A DNA stretch of 64,000 nucleotides from Acetobacter pasteurianus subsp. pasteurianus LMG 1262 = NBRC 106471 (GCF_000285275.1 NZ_CADO01000011.1:1-64000); one strand, 5' to 3'; positions 16,796-26,296 are shown, counted from the stretch's first letter. Translations and numbers: made by a program. Notes: generated from the sequence alone by a model not told the origin.

Positions 16796-18951
16796 TGGGC
16801 GTAACCCTCAAATCCCTTGAATTCGGGTGGCGTTCGCGCACGCCTGTTATTTTACAGGTAGAAGCCGCAGAATGTGGTTTGGCATGTCTGGCCATGATTA
16901 TGGGCCATTATGGCAATCAGATTGATCTGGCCACATTGCGCAGGCGTTATTCCATATCCGTTAAAGGCGTTACTCTGCGCGATCTTATCGCCACGGCTGA
17001 TACGGTGGGCCTCTCCACCCGTGCCGTGCGGCTGGAACTGGAAGATCTACCCAACCTGCGCATGCCTTGCATTTTGCACTGGAGCATGAACCACTTTGTG
17101 GTGCTTACGCAGGTTAAAGGCAACAAAGTTACCATTCATGATCCAGCAGTAGGCCGCCGTACACTGAGCATGGGCGAAGTCTCGCGCGAGTTCACGGGTA
17201 TTGCCCTGGAAGCCACCCCAAACGATAGCTTCCGCCGCGAGGATGACCGAGAAACCCTGCGCCTGCGCGATCTGTTTCGCCATGTAGCAGGGCTACGCCC
17301 AGCCCTTATGGTGCTAGGTGCGCTTTCTCTTGGGCTGGAAGTGATTGCGCTGATCATGCCCATGGTCTCGCAGGTCGTGATTGATGAAGTGGTGGTAACG
17401 GCCGATCACGAACTGCTTATTACCATTGCCTGTGGCATGGCCCTGCTTTTGCTCTTGCAGATGCTTATTGGCTGTGTGCGTCAATGGGCCGTGCTACTGC
17501 TGAGCACACGGGTTGGCCTGCAATGGAACACCAGCCTGTTCGACCATCTCTCTCGCTTGCCGCTGGATTACTTTTCCAAACGCCATGTAGGCGATGTACT
17601 CTCACGCTTTAACTCACTGGGTACCATCCAAAAAACCATCACCACCGATATGGTCCAAACGGTTATGGATGGGCTGATGGCCGTGGGCATGGCCATCATG
17701 CTGTTCATTTATGGTGGCTGGCTGGGCATGGTGGCTATGGTGGCCACGGGGCTGGATGTGCTGTTACGGCTGATTACCTACCGCATCTACCGTGAGGCAT
17801 CTGAAGAACAGATTGTTATTGATGCCCGCCAGCAAAGCCATTTTATAGAAACCCTGCGCGGCATGGCCAGCGTAAAGCTTTTGGGCCTGCGCGAGCGCCG
17901 CCGCACCACATGGCTGAATTTGCTGGTGGACAGCATTAACATCCGCCTGCGCTTACAACGGTATGATCTGATCTATGGCCGCATGGGCGATCTGATTTTT
18001 GGCGCTGACCGCCTGATTATGATGGTTCTGGGTGCGGGTGCTGTTATGAGCGGCCATATGACAGTAGGCATGCTGGTGGCTTTCCTGTCCTACAAAGATC
18101 AGTTCGCCACACGCATTGGCAATCTGATTAGCAGCGGCTTTCAGATACGTATGCTGAATGTGCAGACAGACCGTTTGTCCGACATTGTGATGACAGACCC
18201 GGAAGCCACAAGCACCACGGCTGCAGTGCCCCCACCCCGCTTGGGTGAGCAACGGGCCAATGGCACGCTCAGTTGCTCTGGCCTGTCTGCACGCTATGGC
18301 TCGCAGGATCCGTGGATCTTCCGCAACATCTCACTGGAAGTGCCTGCAGGCAGCAGTGTAGCCATTGTCGGCCCTTCGGGCTGTGGCAAAACCACATTCC
18401 TTAAGGCCCTGATGGGGCTGATGGAAACGCAGGAAGGCAGCATCCGGCTGGATGGTGCGGATTTGGAAAGCCTGACGCTTGAAGGCTATCGCAACCGCAT
18501 TGCCGGCGTATTGCAAGATGATGGCCTGTTCTCTGGCTCCATTGCAGACAATATCAGTGGATTTTCCGAACAGGTGGATGAAGCATGGCTGGTAGAGTGC
18601 GCCACCCGCGCCGCCATTATTGATGATATCAAACGCATGCCAATGGGGTTTGAAACCTTGGTAGGTGATATGGGCAGTGGGCTTTCTGGCGGGCAAAAGC
18701 AGCGCGTCATTCTGGCACGCGCGCTCTACCGCAAACCTGAAATCCTGTTTCTGGATGAAGCCACCAGCCATCTGGATGAACTGACCGAACACAAGGTGGC
18801 CGAGGCCCTACGCGATATGAACGTAACCCGGATTATGGTTGCACATCGCCCGGCAACCATCGCACATGCGGATACCATCTATATCTTCCAGCCCGGTGGG
18901 GTTCTGACGCAATATCAACCACCCAATAAGCAAAACAGAGCTGCGTCTTAA
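16795..18951 (+). CDS. Peptidase C39-containing ABC exporter (bacteriocin/microcin type)
   Basis: The exporter cleaves a GG leader and pumps the mature peptide out. The N-terminal C39 domain keeps the full catalytic set: Gln21, Cys27 (AAECGLACLAM), His100 (MNHFVVL) and Asp116 (HDP). Residues about 165-430 form the six-helix transmembrane domain. The ATPase has Walker A GPSGCGKTT, signature LSGGQKQR, Walker B ILFLDEAT and the H-loop MVAHRPA. The 718-aa length is normal for CvaB-type exporters. The intact peptidase residues, and the GG peptide two genes upstream, make a processing exporter far more likely than a plain type I toxin exporter with an inactive C39-like domain. Confidence 0.95.
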   Translation: MGVTLKSLEFGWRSRTPVILQVEAAECGLACLAMIMGHYGNQIDLATLRRRYSISVKGVTLRDLIATADTVGLSTRAVRLELEDLPNLRMPCILHWSMNHFVVLTQVKGNKVTIHDPAVGRRTLSMGEVSREFTGIALEATPNDSFRREDDRETLRLRDLFRHVAGLRPALMVLGALSLGLEVIALIMPMVSQVVIDEVVVTADHELLITIACGMALLLLLQMLIGCVRQWAVLLLSTRVGLQWNTSLFDHLSRLPLDYFSKRHVGDVLSRFNSLGTIQKTITTDMVQTVMDGLMAVGMAIMLFIYGGWLGMVAMVATGLDVLLRLITYRIYREASEEQIVIDARQQSHFIETLRGMASVKLLGLRERRRTTWLNLLVDSINIRLRLQRYDLIYGRMGDLIFGADRLIMMVLGAGAVMSGHMTVGMLVAFLSYKDQFATRIGNLISSGFQIRMLNVQTDRLSDIVMTDPEATSTTAAVPPPRLGEQRANGTLSCSGLSARYGSQDPWIFRNISLEVPAGSSVAIVGPSGCGKTTFLKALMGLMETQEGSIRLDGADLESLTLEGYRNRIAGVLQDDGLFSGSIADNISGFSEQVDEAWLVECATRAAIIDDIKRMPMGFETLVGDMGSGLSGGQKQRVILARALYRKPEILFLDEATSHLDELTEHKVAEALRDMNVTRIMVAHRPATIAHADTIYIFQPGGVLTQYQPPNKQNRAAS

Positions 18952-18960
18952 CCTGTTAGT

Positions 18961-19941
18961 TTAGGGAATACGCACAACCAGCCGCCCCCGCACATGGCCT
19001 GCCAGCAGCATATCTGCAGCCTGCGGGGCTTCCGCCAGATCAATCTCACGCACCATGTCATCAAGCTGCCGCGGGTTTATTAGTTCAGCAAGGCGCGCCC
19101 ATGCCTCCTGCCGCTCTCGCCTCGGGCATTGCACGCTATCAATGCCTACCAATGTCACACCACGCAAAATAAACGGGGCAACCGTTGCGGGAAAATCCAT
19201 CCCTCCGGCTAATCCACACGCTGTAACCACCCCTTGCGGGCGCATACTTGCACATACAGAGGCCAGAACCTGCCCCCCCACAACATCAACCGCACCAGCC
19301 CAACGCGCTTTTTCCAACGGGCGGGATGGCGTGGTAAAATGCGCACGCGGTAATACTTCAGCAGCCCCCAAACTGTGCAGGTAAGGCTGTTCCTCTAACC
19401 GCCCGGTTACAGCCACAACCTGATACCCCAACCGCGACAGCAGCATGATAGCCACACTGCCCACCCCACCGCTGGCACCCGTTACAAGTACTGGCCCGCT
19501 TGCTGGTTCCACCCCTTCACGCTGAAGGGCCTGCACACATAGCATGGCTGTAAAACCTGCCGTGCCGAGCGCCATAACCTGCCGCCCGTTCAACCCCAAA
19601 GGTTGTGGCAAAGCCCATAAACCCGGCACGCGCGCCAGTTGGGCAAACCCGCCCCAGCGGCTTTCCCCCAAGCCATGCCCAGTCACAATAACATCCTGCC
19701 CAACAGGAACTGCCGGATGTGTAGAGGCTTCCACTTTGCCTGCCAGATCAATACCCGGCACCATGGGCCAGTTACGTATGATCGGGCCTTTACCTGTAAG
19801 GGCAAGCGCATCCTTGTAGTTGAGGGATGACCACTGCACCCGGATTGTTGCATCCCCTTCTGGCAGGTCTGCTTCATCCAGTTCGCGCAGCGTAACCTGC
19901 TGGCCAGTTTGTGTTTTTTCTACATACAGGGCTTTAAACAT
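18961..19941 (-). CDS. acuI: Acrylyl-CoA reductase-type quinone oxidoreductase (AcuI/YhdH family)
   Basis: This is a medium-chain dehydrogenase/reductase without the catalytic zinc site. LNYKDALALTGKGPIIRNWPMVPGIDLAG near residues 35-65 is the AcuI/YhdH signature. VLVTGASGGVGSVAIMLLSRLGY gives the NADPH-binding Rossmann loop, and GVTLVGIDSVQCPRRERQEAWARLA near the C-terminus is also family-specific. AcuI reduces acrylyl-CoA to propionyl-CoA. GGTGA is spaced 6 nt before the ATG. It is convergent with the exporter operon (9 bases apart) and has no functional link to it that I can see. Confidence 0.9.
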   Translation of the reverse strand: MFKALYVEKTQTGQQVTLRELDEADLPEGDATIRVQWSSLNYKDALALTGKGPIIRNWPMVPGIDLAGKVEASTHPAVPVGQDVIVTGHGLGESRWGGFAQLARVPGLWALPQPLGLNGRQVMALGTAGFTAMLCVQALQREGVEPASGPVLVTGASGGVGSVAIMLLSRLGYQVVAVTGRLEEQPYLHSLGAAEVLPRAHFTTPSRPLEKARWAGAVDVVGGQVLASVCASMRPQGVVTACGLAGGMDFPATVAPFILRGVTLVGIDSVQCPRRERQEAWARLAELINPRQLDDMVREIDLAEAPQAADMLLAGHVRGRLVVRIP

Positions 19942-20165
19942 GTTTTTTCACCGCTGGTTAAGCTTTTGCCACCCATCAACCGGCCAAAATCTGGAGCACG
20001 GTACGCAGTACACCAACGCATGCAAAGCCCATCTGTGCCTGCATGACAGTATTTTGAAGTTTCCTCTCATTCCTGTTGGGAACAAAAATTAAACTAGGTA
20101 TCTGTTCGGCCTGCGGGTATAGATGAAGCCACCATTACAGGTTTCACTTTATTTCGGACGTTCTC

Positions 20166-21488
20166 TTGTTCCTGTTTATTATGGGTCTGCTGACCCTTGT
20201 CCTGCTGATTGCTGTCAGCATTCTGATTTCACTTTCCGAGATATCCTTCGCAGCCGCGCGGGAGGTCAGGCTTCGCAGTCGTGCAGAAGCAGGAGACAAG
20301 CGCGCCCAAGCCTTTTTGGCCCTGCGCCGTAACAGCGGGCAGGTGATGACCGCCATCCAGATCTGCCTGAACGGTGTAGGCATTCTGGGCGGTATTGCCA
20401 GTTCCGAAATGTTCACCCCGCCTGTCACCGAATTTTTAAGCCGCTGGGGTATGTCAGACTGGTGGGCACAAAATCTGGCCTCTACCTTCAGCTTTATTTT
20501 TGTAACCGGCGCCTTTGTTCTGTTTGCTGACCTGCTGCCCAAGCGCGTAGCCATGAACAACCCGGACAAGGTGGCCATGGCCGTAGGGTGGTTCCCCCGC
20601 GTAGCCCTGCGGGTGCTGTATCCGTTTGTATGGATTTTCTCCAAAATTTCCGATGCCATTTTGCATGCCCTGAAAATTCCGGCAGCTTCTGCGGTGGAAC
20701 CCATAACGCCGGAAGACCTGCATGCCATTCTGGCCGCTGGCACGGCATCCGGGGTACTGCTGCAACAGGAACACCAGATGATTGAGAACGTGCTGGCCCT
20801 ACAGGCACGTTCCGTAACCTCCGCCATGACCCCGCGTGATGAAATCATCTTTCTGGATATTCAGGACTCGCCCGAACATAACCACGAAAAGGTACGCACC
20901 AACCCTTATTCACGCTATCCGCTGTGCAATGGTGGGCTGGATAGAGTTATCGGCTCCATCCGTGCGGAAGACGTTCTAGCATCTGTGGTGGATCCTTCCA
21001 TTGCACCCTCTGGCCGCCCCCACAGCAACCCCATTGCCCGGATGCGACGTGAAGTTCTCTCTGTTCCCGAAACGCTGAATCTTTGGGATACACTGGCCCA
21101 GTTTGATACGCACGGCACCGGCTTTGCCCTGATTGTTAATGAATACGGGCTGGTTGTGGGGCTGATTACCTTTAAAGACATTATGGGCGTGCTGATGGAT
21201 GGGTTAGCTAGCCCGTTTGAAGAACAGGCCATAGTCAAGCGTGATGAAAACTCATGGCTGGTGGATGGTGCCGCCCCGATTGGTGATGTCATCCGCGAGC
21301 TGCATGTATTGGATTTGCCCGATAGCGAGCAGTTTGACACAATTGGTGGCTTTATTATGCACCGTCTGCGCCGCATGGCCCGCAAGGCAGACCGGGTAGA
21401 TGCCGCTGGTTTCCGCTTTGAAGTGGTGGATGTGGAAGGTTTCCGTATCAACCAGCTGCTTGTGACACGTATGACCGAGACCTCATGA
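20166..21488 (+). CDS. CNNM/CorC-type (hemolysin-family) membrane protein with CBS domains
   Basis: The N-terminal DUF21/CNNM transmembrane domain spans about residues 1-180 (GLLTLVLLIAVSILISLSEISFAAAREVRLR). A CBS pair follows (MTPRDEIIFLDI... and FALIVNEYGLVVGLITFKDI), and then a CorC_HlyC domain at the C-terminus (WLVDGAAPIGDVIREL). Members act in divalent cation (Mg, Co) homeostasis; the name hemolysin is historical. The frame opens with a TTG at 20166 that has GGA about 8 nt upstream; the ATG at 20181 is the alternative. Its TGA overlaps the start of the phosphatase gene (ATGA-type coupling). Confidence 0.88.
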   Translation: MFLFIMGLLTLVLLIAVSILISLSEISFAAAREVRLRSRAEAGDKRAQAFLALRRNSGQVMTAIQICLNGVGILGGIASSEMFTPPVTEFLSRWGMSDWWAQNLASTFSFIFVTGAFVLFADLLPKRVAMNNPDKVAMAVGWFPRVALRVLYPFVWIFSKISDAILHALKIPAASAVEPITPEDLHAILAAGTASGVLLQQEHQMIENVLALQARSVTSAMTPRDEIIFLDIQDSPEHNHEKVRTNPYSRYPLCNGGLDRVIGSIRAEDVLASVVDPSIAPSGRPHSNPIARMRREVLSVPETLNLWDTLAQFDTHGTGFALIVNEYGLVVGLITFKDIMGVLMDGLASPFEEQAIVKRDENSWLVDGAAPIGDVIRELHVLDLPDSEQFDTIGGFIMHRLRRMARKADRVDAAGFRFEVVDVEGFRINQLLVTRMTETS

Positions 21489-22780
21489 ATTTTCCCTGCT
21501 TCCGTTCCTCCCCTTTCCTTTTTGCCGGCCTTCTGGGCACCACTTTTTCTCTTTTTCCACCTGCAATCATTATTCCAGAGGCATTTGCTGCACAGACAGA
21601 TGCCTCTGATGCCACATTGGAACGGGTTGTGCTGGTTTCCCGCCACGGAATACGCAGCCCAACCAAACCTTTGGACAAGCTGGAAAAAAAGACCCGTCAT
21701 ACATGGACACCATGGCCTGTTCCCCCCGGTGAGATGACAGCACATGGCCAGTTTGATCTGGGCCTGATGGGGCAGTTTTTAAAAAGCTATTACCACATTG
21801 CCAGCAGGGATAGCTCCGCCCGTTGCCTGCTAGAACAGCCAGCTTTTATCTGGGCAGATTCCGCCAGCAGCCGCACACAACACAGCGGTGATATTCTAGC
21901 TGCGGCCTTGAGCGATGGGTGCCAGACGCAGGCCCGTTCTATGCCTGCCAAAACGCATGATCCACTGTTTAATGCCCTGGCGGCCCAAAAGACCGCACTA
22001 GATACGAATGACGTTGAAAAAGTTTTAGATCCTGAACCAACACCAGATACACAATTGCCACCACCTGTGCAGTCTGGCATTGCAACCTTGCAGGCCCTGT
22101 TTGCCCCCAATGCCTGCACCACTGGTACATCACCGTGTTTTTCCAAACACGCGCCGCTCTCATGGAAAAAAGGTACGCCTCACGCCGAAAATGGCATGGC
22201 GTTAGGTTCTACTGTTTCGGAAGCTCTGTTGCTGGAATATGCGCAGGGGCTTCCTTCTTCTATTACCACAGCAAATGCGGATGCCGTGCAGACACTTAAT
22301 AGCGTTCTGCCTGTGCATAATTACCAAAGTGCACGTATGCGGCGTACTCCAGCCATTGCCATCCCTCGTGGTGGCAAGCTGGCCCAAGCTATTTTAACAC
22401 TCTTGAATGAACAGCCCCTTCCCTTACCGGATGGTAGCGTGCTGCCTGCGCAAGCCCGTGTGGTGATGTTTGCCGGGCATGATACGACGCTGGATATGCT
22501 GACAACTCTGTTTGGGTTGGACTGGACCTTTACAGACCAGCCAGACCCCACCGCCCCAGATACAACTCTGGCTTTTGAAACATGGAAGCACCCTGATGGA
22601 CGCAAAGAAATCCGCTTTGCTGTTTTCCATCAGTCTCTCGCCCAACTGCGAGACGGCCTGAAGCTGGACAATGTTGCCGGGCAAGGTGCGCCCATGCCGT
22701 TAACCAGCACACTGTGTAACCAGCCTGACAATGAAACCTGTTGGCTGGAAAACCTGAGCCAAAACGTGCCGCAACATTAA
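21485..22780 (+). CDS. Periplasmic histidine acid phosphatase (AppA/Agp-like)
   Basis: The active-site motif RHGIRSPTK near residue 55 and the distal HDTTLDML near residue 325 are the RHGxRxP and HD signatures of clade-2 histidine phosphatases (phytase, glucose-1-phosphatase). A hydrophobic N-terminus (about residues 8-36) followed by AFAAQTDA fits a Sec signal peptide. Several Cys residues could form disulfides in the periplasm (ACTTGTSPCF, LCNQPDNETCW). The length, 431 aa, is normal. The gene overlaps the upstream CNNM gene by 4 nt, so the two are coupled. Phosphate release from organic esters fits the nearby Pho cluster, but no Pho box is seen here. Confidence 0.88.
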   Translation: MNFPCFRSSPFLFAGLLGTTFSLFPPAIIIPEAFAAQTDASDATLERVVLVSRHGIRSPTKPLDKLEKKTRHTWTPWPVPPGEMTAHGQFDLGLMGQFLKSYYHIASRDSSARCLLEQPAFIWADSASSRTQHSGDILAAALSDGCQTQARSMPAKTHDPLFNALAAQKTALDTNDVEKVLDPEPTPDTQLPPPVQSGIATLQALFAPNACTTGTSPCFSKHAPLSWKKGTPHAENGMALGSTVSEALLLEYAQGLPSSITTANADAVQTLNSVLPVHNYQSARMRRTPAIAIPRGGKLAQAILTLLNEQPLPLPDGSVLPAQARVVMFAGHDTTLDMLTTLFGLDWTFTDQPDPTAPDTTLAFETWKHPDGRKEIRFAVFHQSLAQLRDGLKLDNVAGQGAPMPLTSTLCNQPDNETCWLENLSQNVPQH

Positions 22781-22790
22781 CCTTATACTG

Positions 22791-22822
22791 TGCCTGTGCA
22801 TTGCTACCGCAGTACACAGGCA
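22791..22822. terminator. Hairpin between convergent genes, possible weak terminator
   Basis: An 8-bp stem TGCCTGTG / CACAGGCA encloses 16 nt. No T run follows on either strand, so function is doubtful. Confidence 0.3.
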
Positions 22823-22832
22823 AACACATTAG

Positions 22833-23699
22833 TTACTGCATGGGTTTAAGAAACCGAAATACAGAGCGTGTAATTTTGTTACCCTTGTAACGCACCTGCG
22901 TTTTTTTGGGCAAAACGCCAAAATGTTCTTTTACCCGGTAAGTATCCAGGCTGAACCCTGCTGCCAGCGCTTCCTTGTAAAGCTCATCAAACTTCTGTTG
23001 CAGATCTGGGCGCGGATGGTTGTAAATTGTGCCATCAAACCAGTGTTTGCGATCTTCCCCCTTCAAACGTTGCAAGGAATATTTGTGGGAGAACTGCGTG
23101 CCCATATCCGAATAATGCAGGAACTTTAACGCTTCCAGCGACATGCCATCGCCATCCAGATTGCTAAAGGCAGGATCTAGCGGCTGGATATATTCGGGAT
23201 GCTTTTCAAAAAACGTTTTCAGCTTTTTGTGGGCCGAAGCGTCTTTCTTGATTTCTGCCAATGGGGGCAAAAGCTTCATGGCGGCTTCGCAATCCCACAT
23301 CAGGGTACCCAGCCGCAAATCTCGCCCATGGCCAGATGCGAGCATCACCTTACCTTGTGGAATAGGCTGGTTCCACAGTTCAGCAATATCTGAAAGGGCA
23401 AAAATATCAGCATCCATATACAGCGCACGGCCTTTGCCACCACAATAGGCAGGAATCCCCCAACGGAAGCCAGAAAAAGGCGTTGGCCATTCCGTTGTAT
23501 TCCAGCCTTCCTCCGGGTTCAGGCCAGAATACCAAAAACTGGAAGGATCACGCGTAAGCTGCATGAAAGTAATATCAACCGGCAAACTGCTATATTTTGT
23601 AATACTATAGTGTAACACCATTAACTGTTCGAGGTCACAATCATTTGGATCACAGCCAACAAACAGTTTCACTACGGCATTCATTCGTAAGTCTTTCAT
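22833..23699 (-). CDS. Glycosyltransferase-like protein, GT-A fold (288 aa)
   Basis: The segment KGRALYMDADIFALSDIAELW carries the DxD metal/nucleotide-sugar motif of GT-A glycosyltransferases, and the opening VKLFVGCDPNDCDLEQLMVLHYSI resembles the first strand of GT8-like enzymes. HYSDMGTQFSHKYSLQRL and the WFDGTIYNHPRPD region near the C-terminus probably contribute to the acceptor side. The start may be ATG 23699 or ATG 23684; neither has a strong RBS. It stands alone, so the acceptor is unknown; a role in cell-envelope glycans is only a guess. Confidence 0.7.
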   Translation of the reverse strand: MKDLRMNAVVKLFVGCDPNDCDLEQLMVLHYSITKYSSLPVDITFMQLTRDPSSFWYSGLNPEEGWNTTEWPTPFSGFRWGIPAYCGGKGRALYMDADIFALSDIAELWNQPIPQGKVMLASGHGRDLRLGTLMWDCEAAMKLLPPLAEIKKDASAHKKLKTFFEKHPEYIQPLDPAFSNLDGDGMSLEALKFLHYSDMGTQFSHKYSLQRLKGEDRKHWFDGTIYNHPRPDLQQKFDELYKEALAAGFSLDTYRVKEHFGVLPKKTQVRYKGNKITRSVFRFLKPMQ

Positions 23700-23918
23700 A
23701 TTGATTTTTTGTTATTAGAATAAACGTTTGCATAACAGAAAGAGCCAACGCTTCAAACAGAAGTAAGGCTAGTTTATTTCTTAATTACTACAGGACCGTT
23801 TATCTTGTAAAAAAGCTTTTCTTGGTCATATTTTCATTCTTTCTTTTCCTTAAAAATGGCATGATTATCTACCATATATACGTATGTATCATGGCTTATA
23901 TACAGAGGACAAATATAC

Positions 23919-24362
23919 ATGAAACTTCATAAAGCAGCGTTTGCCTTTCTGCCGGCACTTTTGCTGGCTGCTTGCGCTGAAACGCCCATGGGCCCGACTG
24001 CACAGGTATTGCCCGGCCCCGGTAAGGATTACGGTACCTTTCTGCAGGAACAGAATTTCTGCCGTTCTCAGGCTGCTGCTGCTGTTCATGGTCAGGCCGG
24101 TAGCCAGAATCGGAAGGTCCTGTATGGCGGGCTGGCAACCACTGCGCTTGGCGCTGGCTTAGGTGCTGCTGTTGGTGGCGGCACGGGTGCCGGCATTGGC
24201 GCCGCAGCTGGCGCATTGGGTGGTGGCCTTGGTGGCAGTGCATATTCCAACAGCCAGCAGGGTGGAATTCAGACCCAGTACAACAATGCGTATGTAGCCT
24301 GCATGGTTGCTTACAAAAACGTGCTGCCTGCGCCCAATGCTGGCTACATGCCTCAGCAGTAA
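23919..24362 (+). CDS. Glycine-zipper outer-membrane lipoprotein (147 aa)
   Basis: A type II signal peptide ends in the lipobox LAAC (FLPALLLAACAE), so Cys20 would be lipidated. The segment about residues 75-110 (GGLATTALGAGLGAAVGGG, then GIGAAAGALGGG) is a glycine zipper that probably inserts in or packs against a membrane. Two further Cys (NFCRSQ, AYVACMV) flank the zipper. The gene stands in an AT-rich gap with a strong terminator after it. Proteins of this sort are often envelope-stress or outer-membrane structural lipoproteins; the exact role is unknown. Confidence 0.75.
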   Translation: MKLHKAAFAFLPALLLAACAETPMGPTAQVLPGPGKDYGTFLQEQNFCRSQAAAAVHGQAGSQNRKVLYGGLATTALGAGLGAAVGGGTGAGIGAAAGALGGGLGGSAYSNSQQGGIQTQYNNAYVACMVAYKNVLPAPNAGYMPQQ

Positions 24363-24410
24363 ACGCTACGCTTTATCAGCCCATACATATTACGCGGGCT
24401 AATAACAGCA

Positions 24411-24447
24411 AAAAGGGATCGTTCCTTGCGGAACGATCCCTTTTTTA
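24411..24447. terminator. Bidirectional terminator between lipoprotein and porin genes
   Basis: A perfect 16-bp stem (AAAAAGGGATCGTTCC with its complement) and a 4-nt loop TTGC; runs of A and T on the two sides let it work for both convergent genes. Confidence 0.95.
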
Positions 24448-24464
24448 GTGGCAAAATATTGGGT

Positions 24465-26132
24465 TTAGAATGCCGCCTGCACACGGGCAGCAACGGAATT
24501 TCCGTCGCGTCCAAGAATGTTATAGGCTTGGCTGTTACGCGTTACGATAAAGTGGTTGAAGTCCAACATCACGCGGAAGTGGCGGTTGGGATACCAGTTC
24601 ACCCCACCAGACCATACTGTCTGGCGGCCACCGCGCACACTGTTTGCCGTATCATCAAAATCAGCCACACTGTAACGGCCAGAAAGTTCCAGCGCACCCC
24701 AGTAACCATGTGCGGGGTCAAATTCGTGTTCCACACCCGGTGCAGAGAAAGCACCTTCTTTTTCGTTATACATACGCGGCTTGCCAAACAGCGTATAGTT
24801 GGCCGCGCCATAGTAACCCTCGAACGACAGAGACGGCAGAGACTGCCCGCCCTGCTGCTGGTTACGGGTTACGCCGATGTGGTAATATTCACCCTTCAGC
24901 ACCAGCTTTTTCCAGCGGAAGCCGAGTTCCGGACCCGCAGACCACACGGAACCAATGTTGCGCAGGGCTCCTGTGTTCAACAACGCTGTTGTTGTCAGGT
25001 TAACTTCTGGTGCTTCCTTAAAGGTATATGTGCGACCATTTGTGCCATCGTTCACTTTGAACGCACTGATGGCAGAAAGACCCAGATGCACGTCTATGTC
25101 TTTAGAAACATAGGGGCGCCCGGCAACACGGAAGGTGCCGCCTGTCTGGCTATCGCCAATGTTGGTATCCTTGGCGCGGTTACCAAATGTCTGGCCTGTG
25201 AAATACCCTGCAATCCACCAGCGTTTTTCATAATGCAAGCCACCAACACTAAAGCGGGCATCGCCTGCGGCAATGTTACGCACGATATCCGTGATGGCAG
25301 GACGTTCCATCATTTCGAAATCGTTGGAGCTTTCGGAATCTTCTTCCGTCACGCGAGGCTGGAAGTAGCCTACTGTCAGGATGGTGTTGTGCAAGCCGGT
25401 ATAGTTCAGGTTGGCTTCATACAGGCCATCAGACCCATCCGCGCTGCCGGACCCGAAATCAGGCGTTACGTTTGCCACCCAGTCTTTATACCGGAAGGTG
25501 AATGGAATACGCAGGCGGCGTGCGTTTTCTGTAAAGCTGGAGAAATCACCCTTGGTCTCGCCCCGACGCGGAGACATACCCATAAAGCCCCCGAAGTCTT
25601 CATGGAATGCCAGACCAATGGACAAACCGTAAGCTCCATCTTCAGATGCAACCGTAAAGCGTCCTTTGGGGAAACCGATGGTCATGCCACCAACGTGCAC
25701 GTTTTCGTCCTGCTGCGTCGCTGCCTTGAAATCTTTCCATGATGTCGTCATGCCACGATCAGAAGGAGGCGTGCCAACACCGTTGTTCAGCAGAATGTTT
25801 TTATGCGGAACTTGTTCACCAAACTTTACGTTGGGATCTACATCGTTATCAGCATATTTTTCAGGGAACTTATACCCGTTCTGTGCCGTTGTACGTGCAG
25901 TCCGGCGTGAAACAGGGCCTTTCTGCCGTGTTTCATTTTGAGCGATCTGAGATTTAAGATGTGTGATCTGCCCCATCATTTCACGCCGCATTTCAGCCAT
26001 TTCGGCTTTTAGGGCGCGGATCTGGGCATCATCTGAACTGGAAGCCTCGGCCACTGGGGCGATTCCAGACATCAAAATAGAAGCAAATGCAAAAGATGGA
26101 AGAAGCGGTGAACAACGACGCATCATGGCCAT
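24465..26132 (-). CDS. Phosphate-selective porin (OprO/OprP family)
   Basis: The mature protein begins with a coiled-coil segment (about residues 33-66, DAQIRALKAEMAEMRREMM and on) that trimerises such porins, followed by a long beta-barrel domain ending in the aromatic-type C-terminus ARVQAAF. The barrel contains the phrases YFTGQTFGN and FNHFIVTR, as in OprO/P. A Sec signal precedes it (about residues 1-30, ending near VAEASSS). The start is probably one of the ATG codons at 26132 or 26126. A Pho-box-like site lies upstream at 26203-26225 and the gene sits next to pstS-phoR-phoB, so outer-membrane uptake of phosphate during starvation is the likely role. Confidence 0.85.
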   Translation of the reverse strand: MAMMRRCSPLLPSFAFASILMSGIAPVAEASSSDDAQIRALKAEMAEMRREMMGQITHLKSQIAQNETRQKGPVSRRTARTTAQNGYKFPEKYADNDVDPNVKFGEQVPHKNILLNNGVGTPPSDRGMTTSWKDFKAATQQDENVHVGGMTIGFPKGRFTVASEDGAYGLSIGLAFHEDFGGFMGMSPRRGETKGDFSSFTENARRLRIPFTFRYKDWVANVTPDFGSGSADGSDGLYEANLNYTGLHNTILTVGYFQPRVTEEDSESSNDFEMMERPAITDIVRNIAAGDARFSVGGLHYEKRWWIAGYFTGQTFGNRAKDTNIGDSQTGGTFRVAGRPYVSKDIDVHLGLSAISAFKVNDGTNGRTYTFKEAPEVNLTTTALLNTGALRNIGSVWSAGPELGFRWKKLVLKGEYYHIGVTRNQQQGGQSLPSLSFEGYYGAANYTLFGKPRMYNEKEGAFSAPGVEHEFDPAHGYWGALELSGRYSVADFDDTANSVRGGRQTVWSGGVNWYPNRHFRVMLDFNHFIVTRNSQAYNILGRDGNSVAARVQAAF

Positions 26133-26202
26133 TCCAAAACAGAAGAGGAGCGATGCGTGGTGAATAACTTTATTCCAACTTTTTGTGCGTGACGCTTAGA
26201 TG

Positions 26203-26225
26203 ATGGTTTCATGACAGTTTCATGA
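26203..26225 (-). promoter_or_regulatory. Pho box upstream of the porin gene
   Basis: The minus strand reads TTCATGAAAC followed by TGTCATGAAAC and CATCATC, giving TGTCAT-like units with 11-bp spacing as in PhoB sites. It lies about 70-100 nt before the porin start and abuts the pstS terminator. Confidence 0.65.
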
Positions 26226-26253
26226 AAAAAGCGGCCCACAAAGGGGCCGCTTT
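26222..26253 (-). terminator. Terminator after pstS
   Basis: A 10-bp stem AAAGCGGCCC / GGGCCGCTTT with a 6-nt loop (26228-26253); on the minus strand it is followed by a T run. Confidence 0.88.
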
Positions 26254-26296
26254 CCATGATAAAATATATTATTGAAATAAGGGTATTAAAAACTGC

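Noticed and set aside
24426-26163. Plus-strand ORFs opposite the porin gene
   Set aside because: The minus-strand protein has a signal peptide, coiled coil and barrel; the plus-strand ORFs have none of these features.
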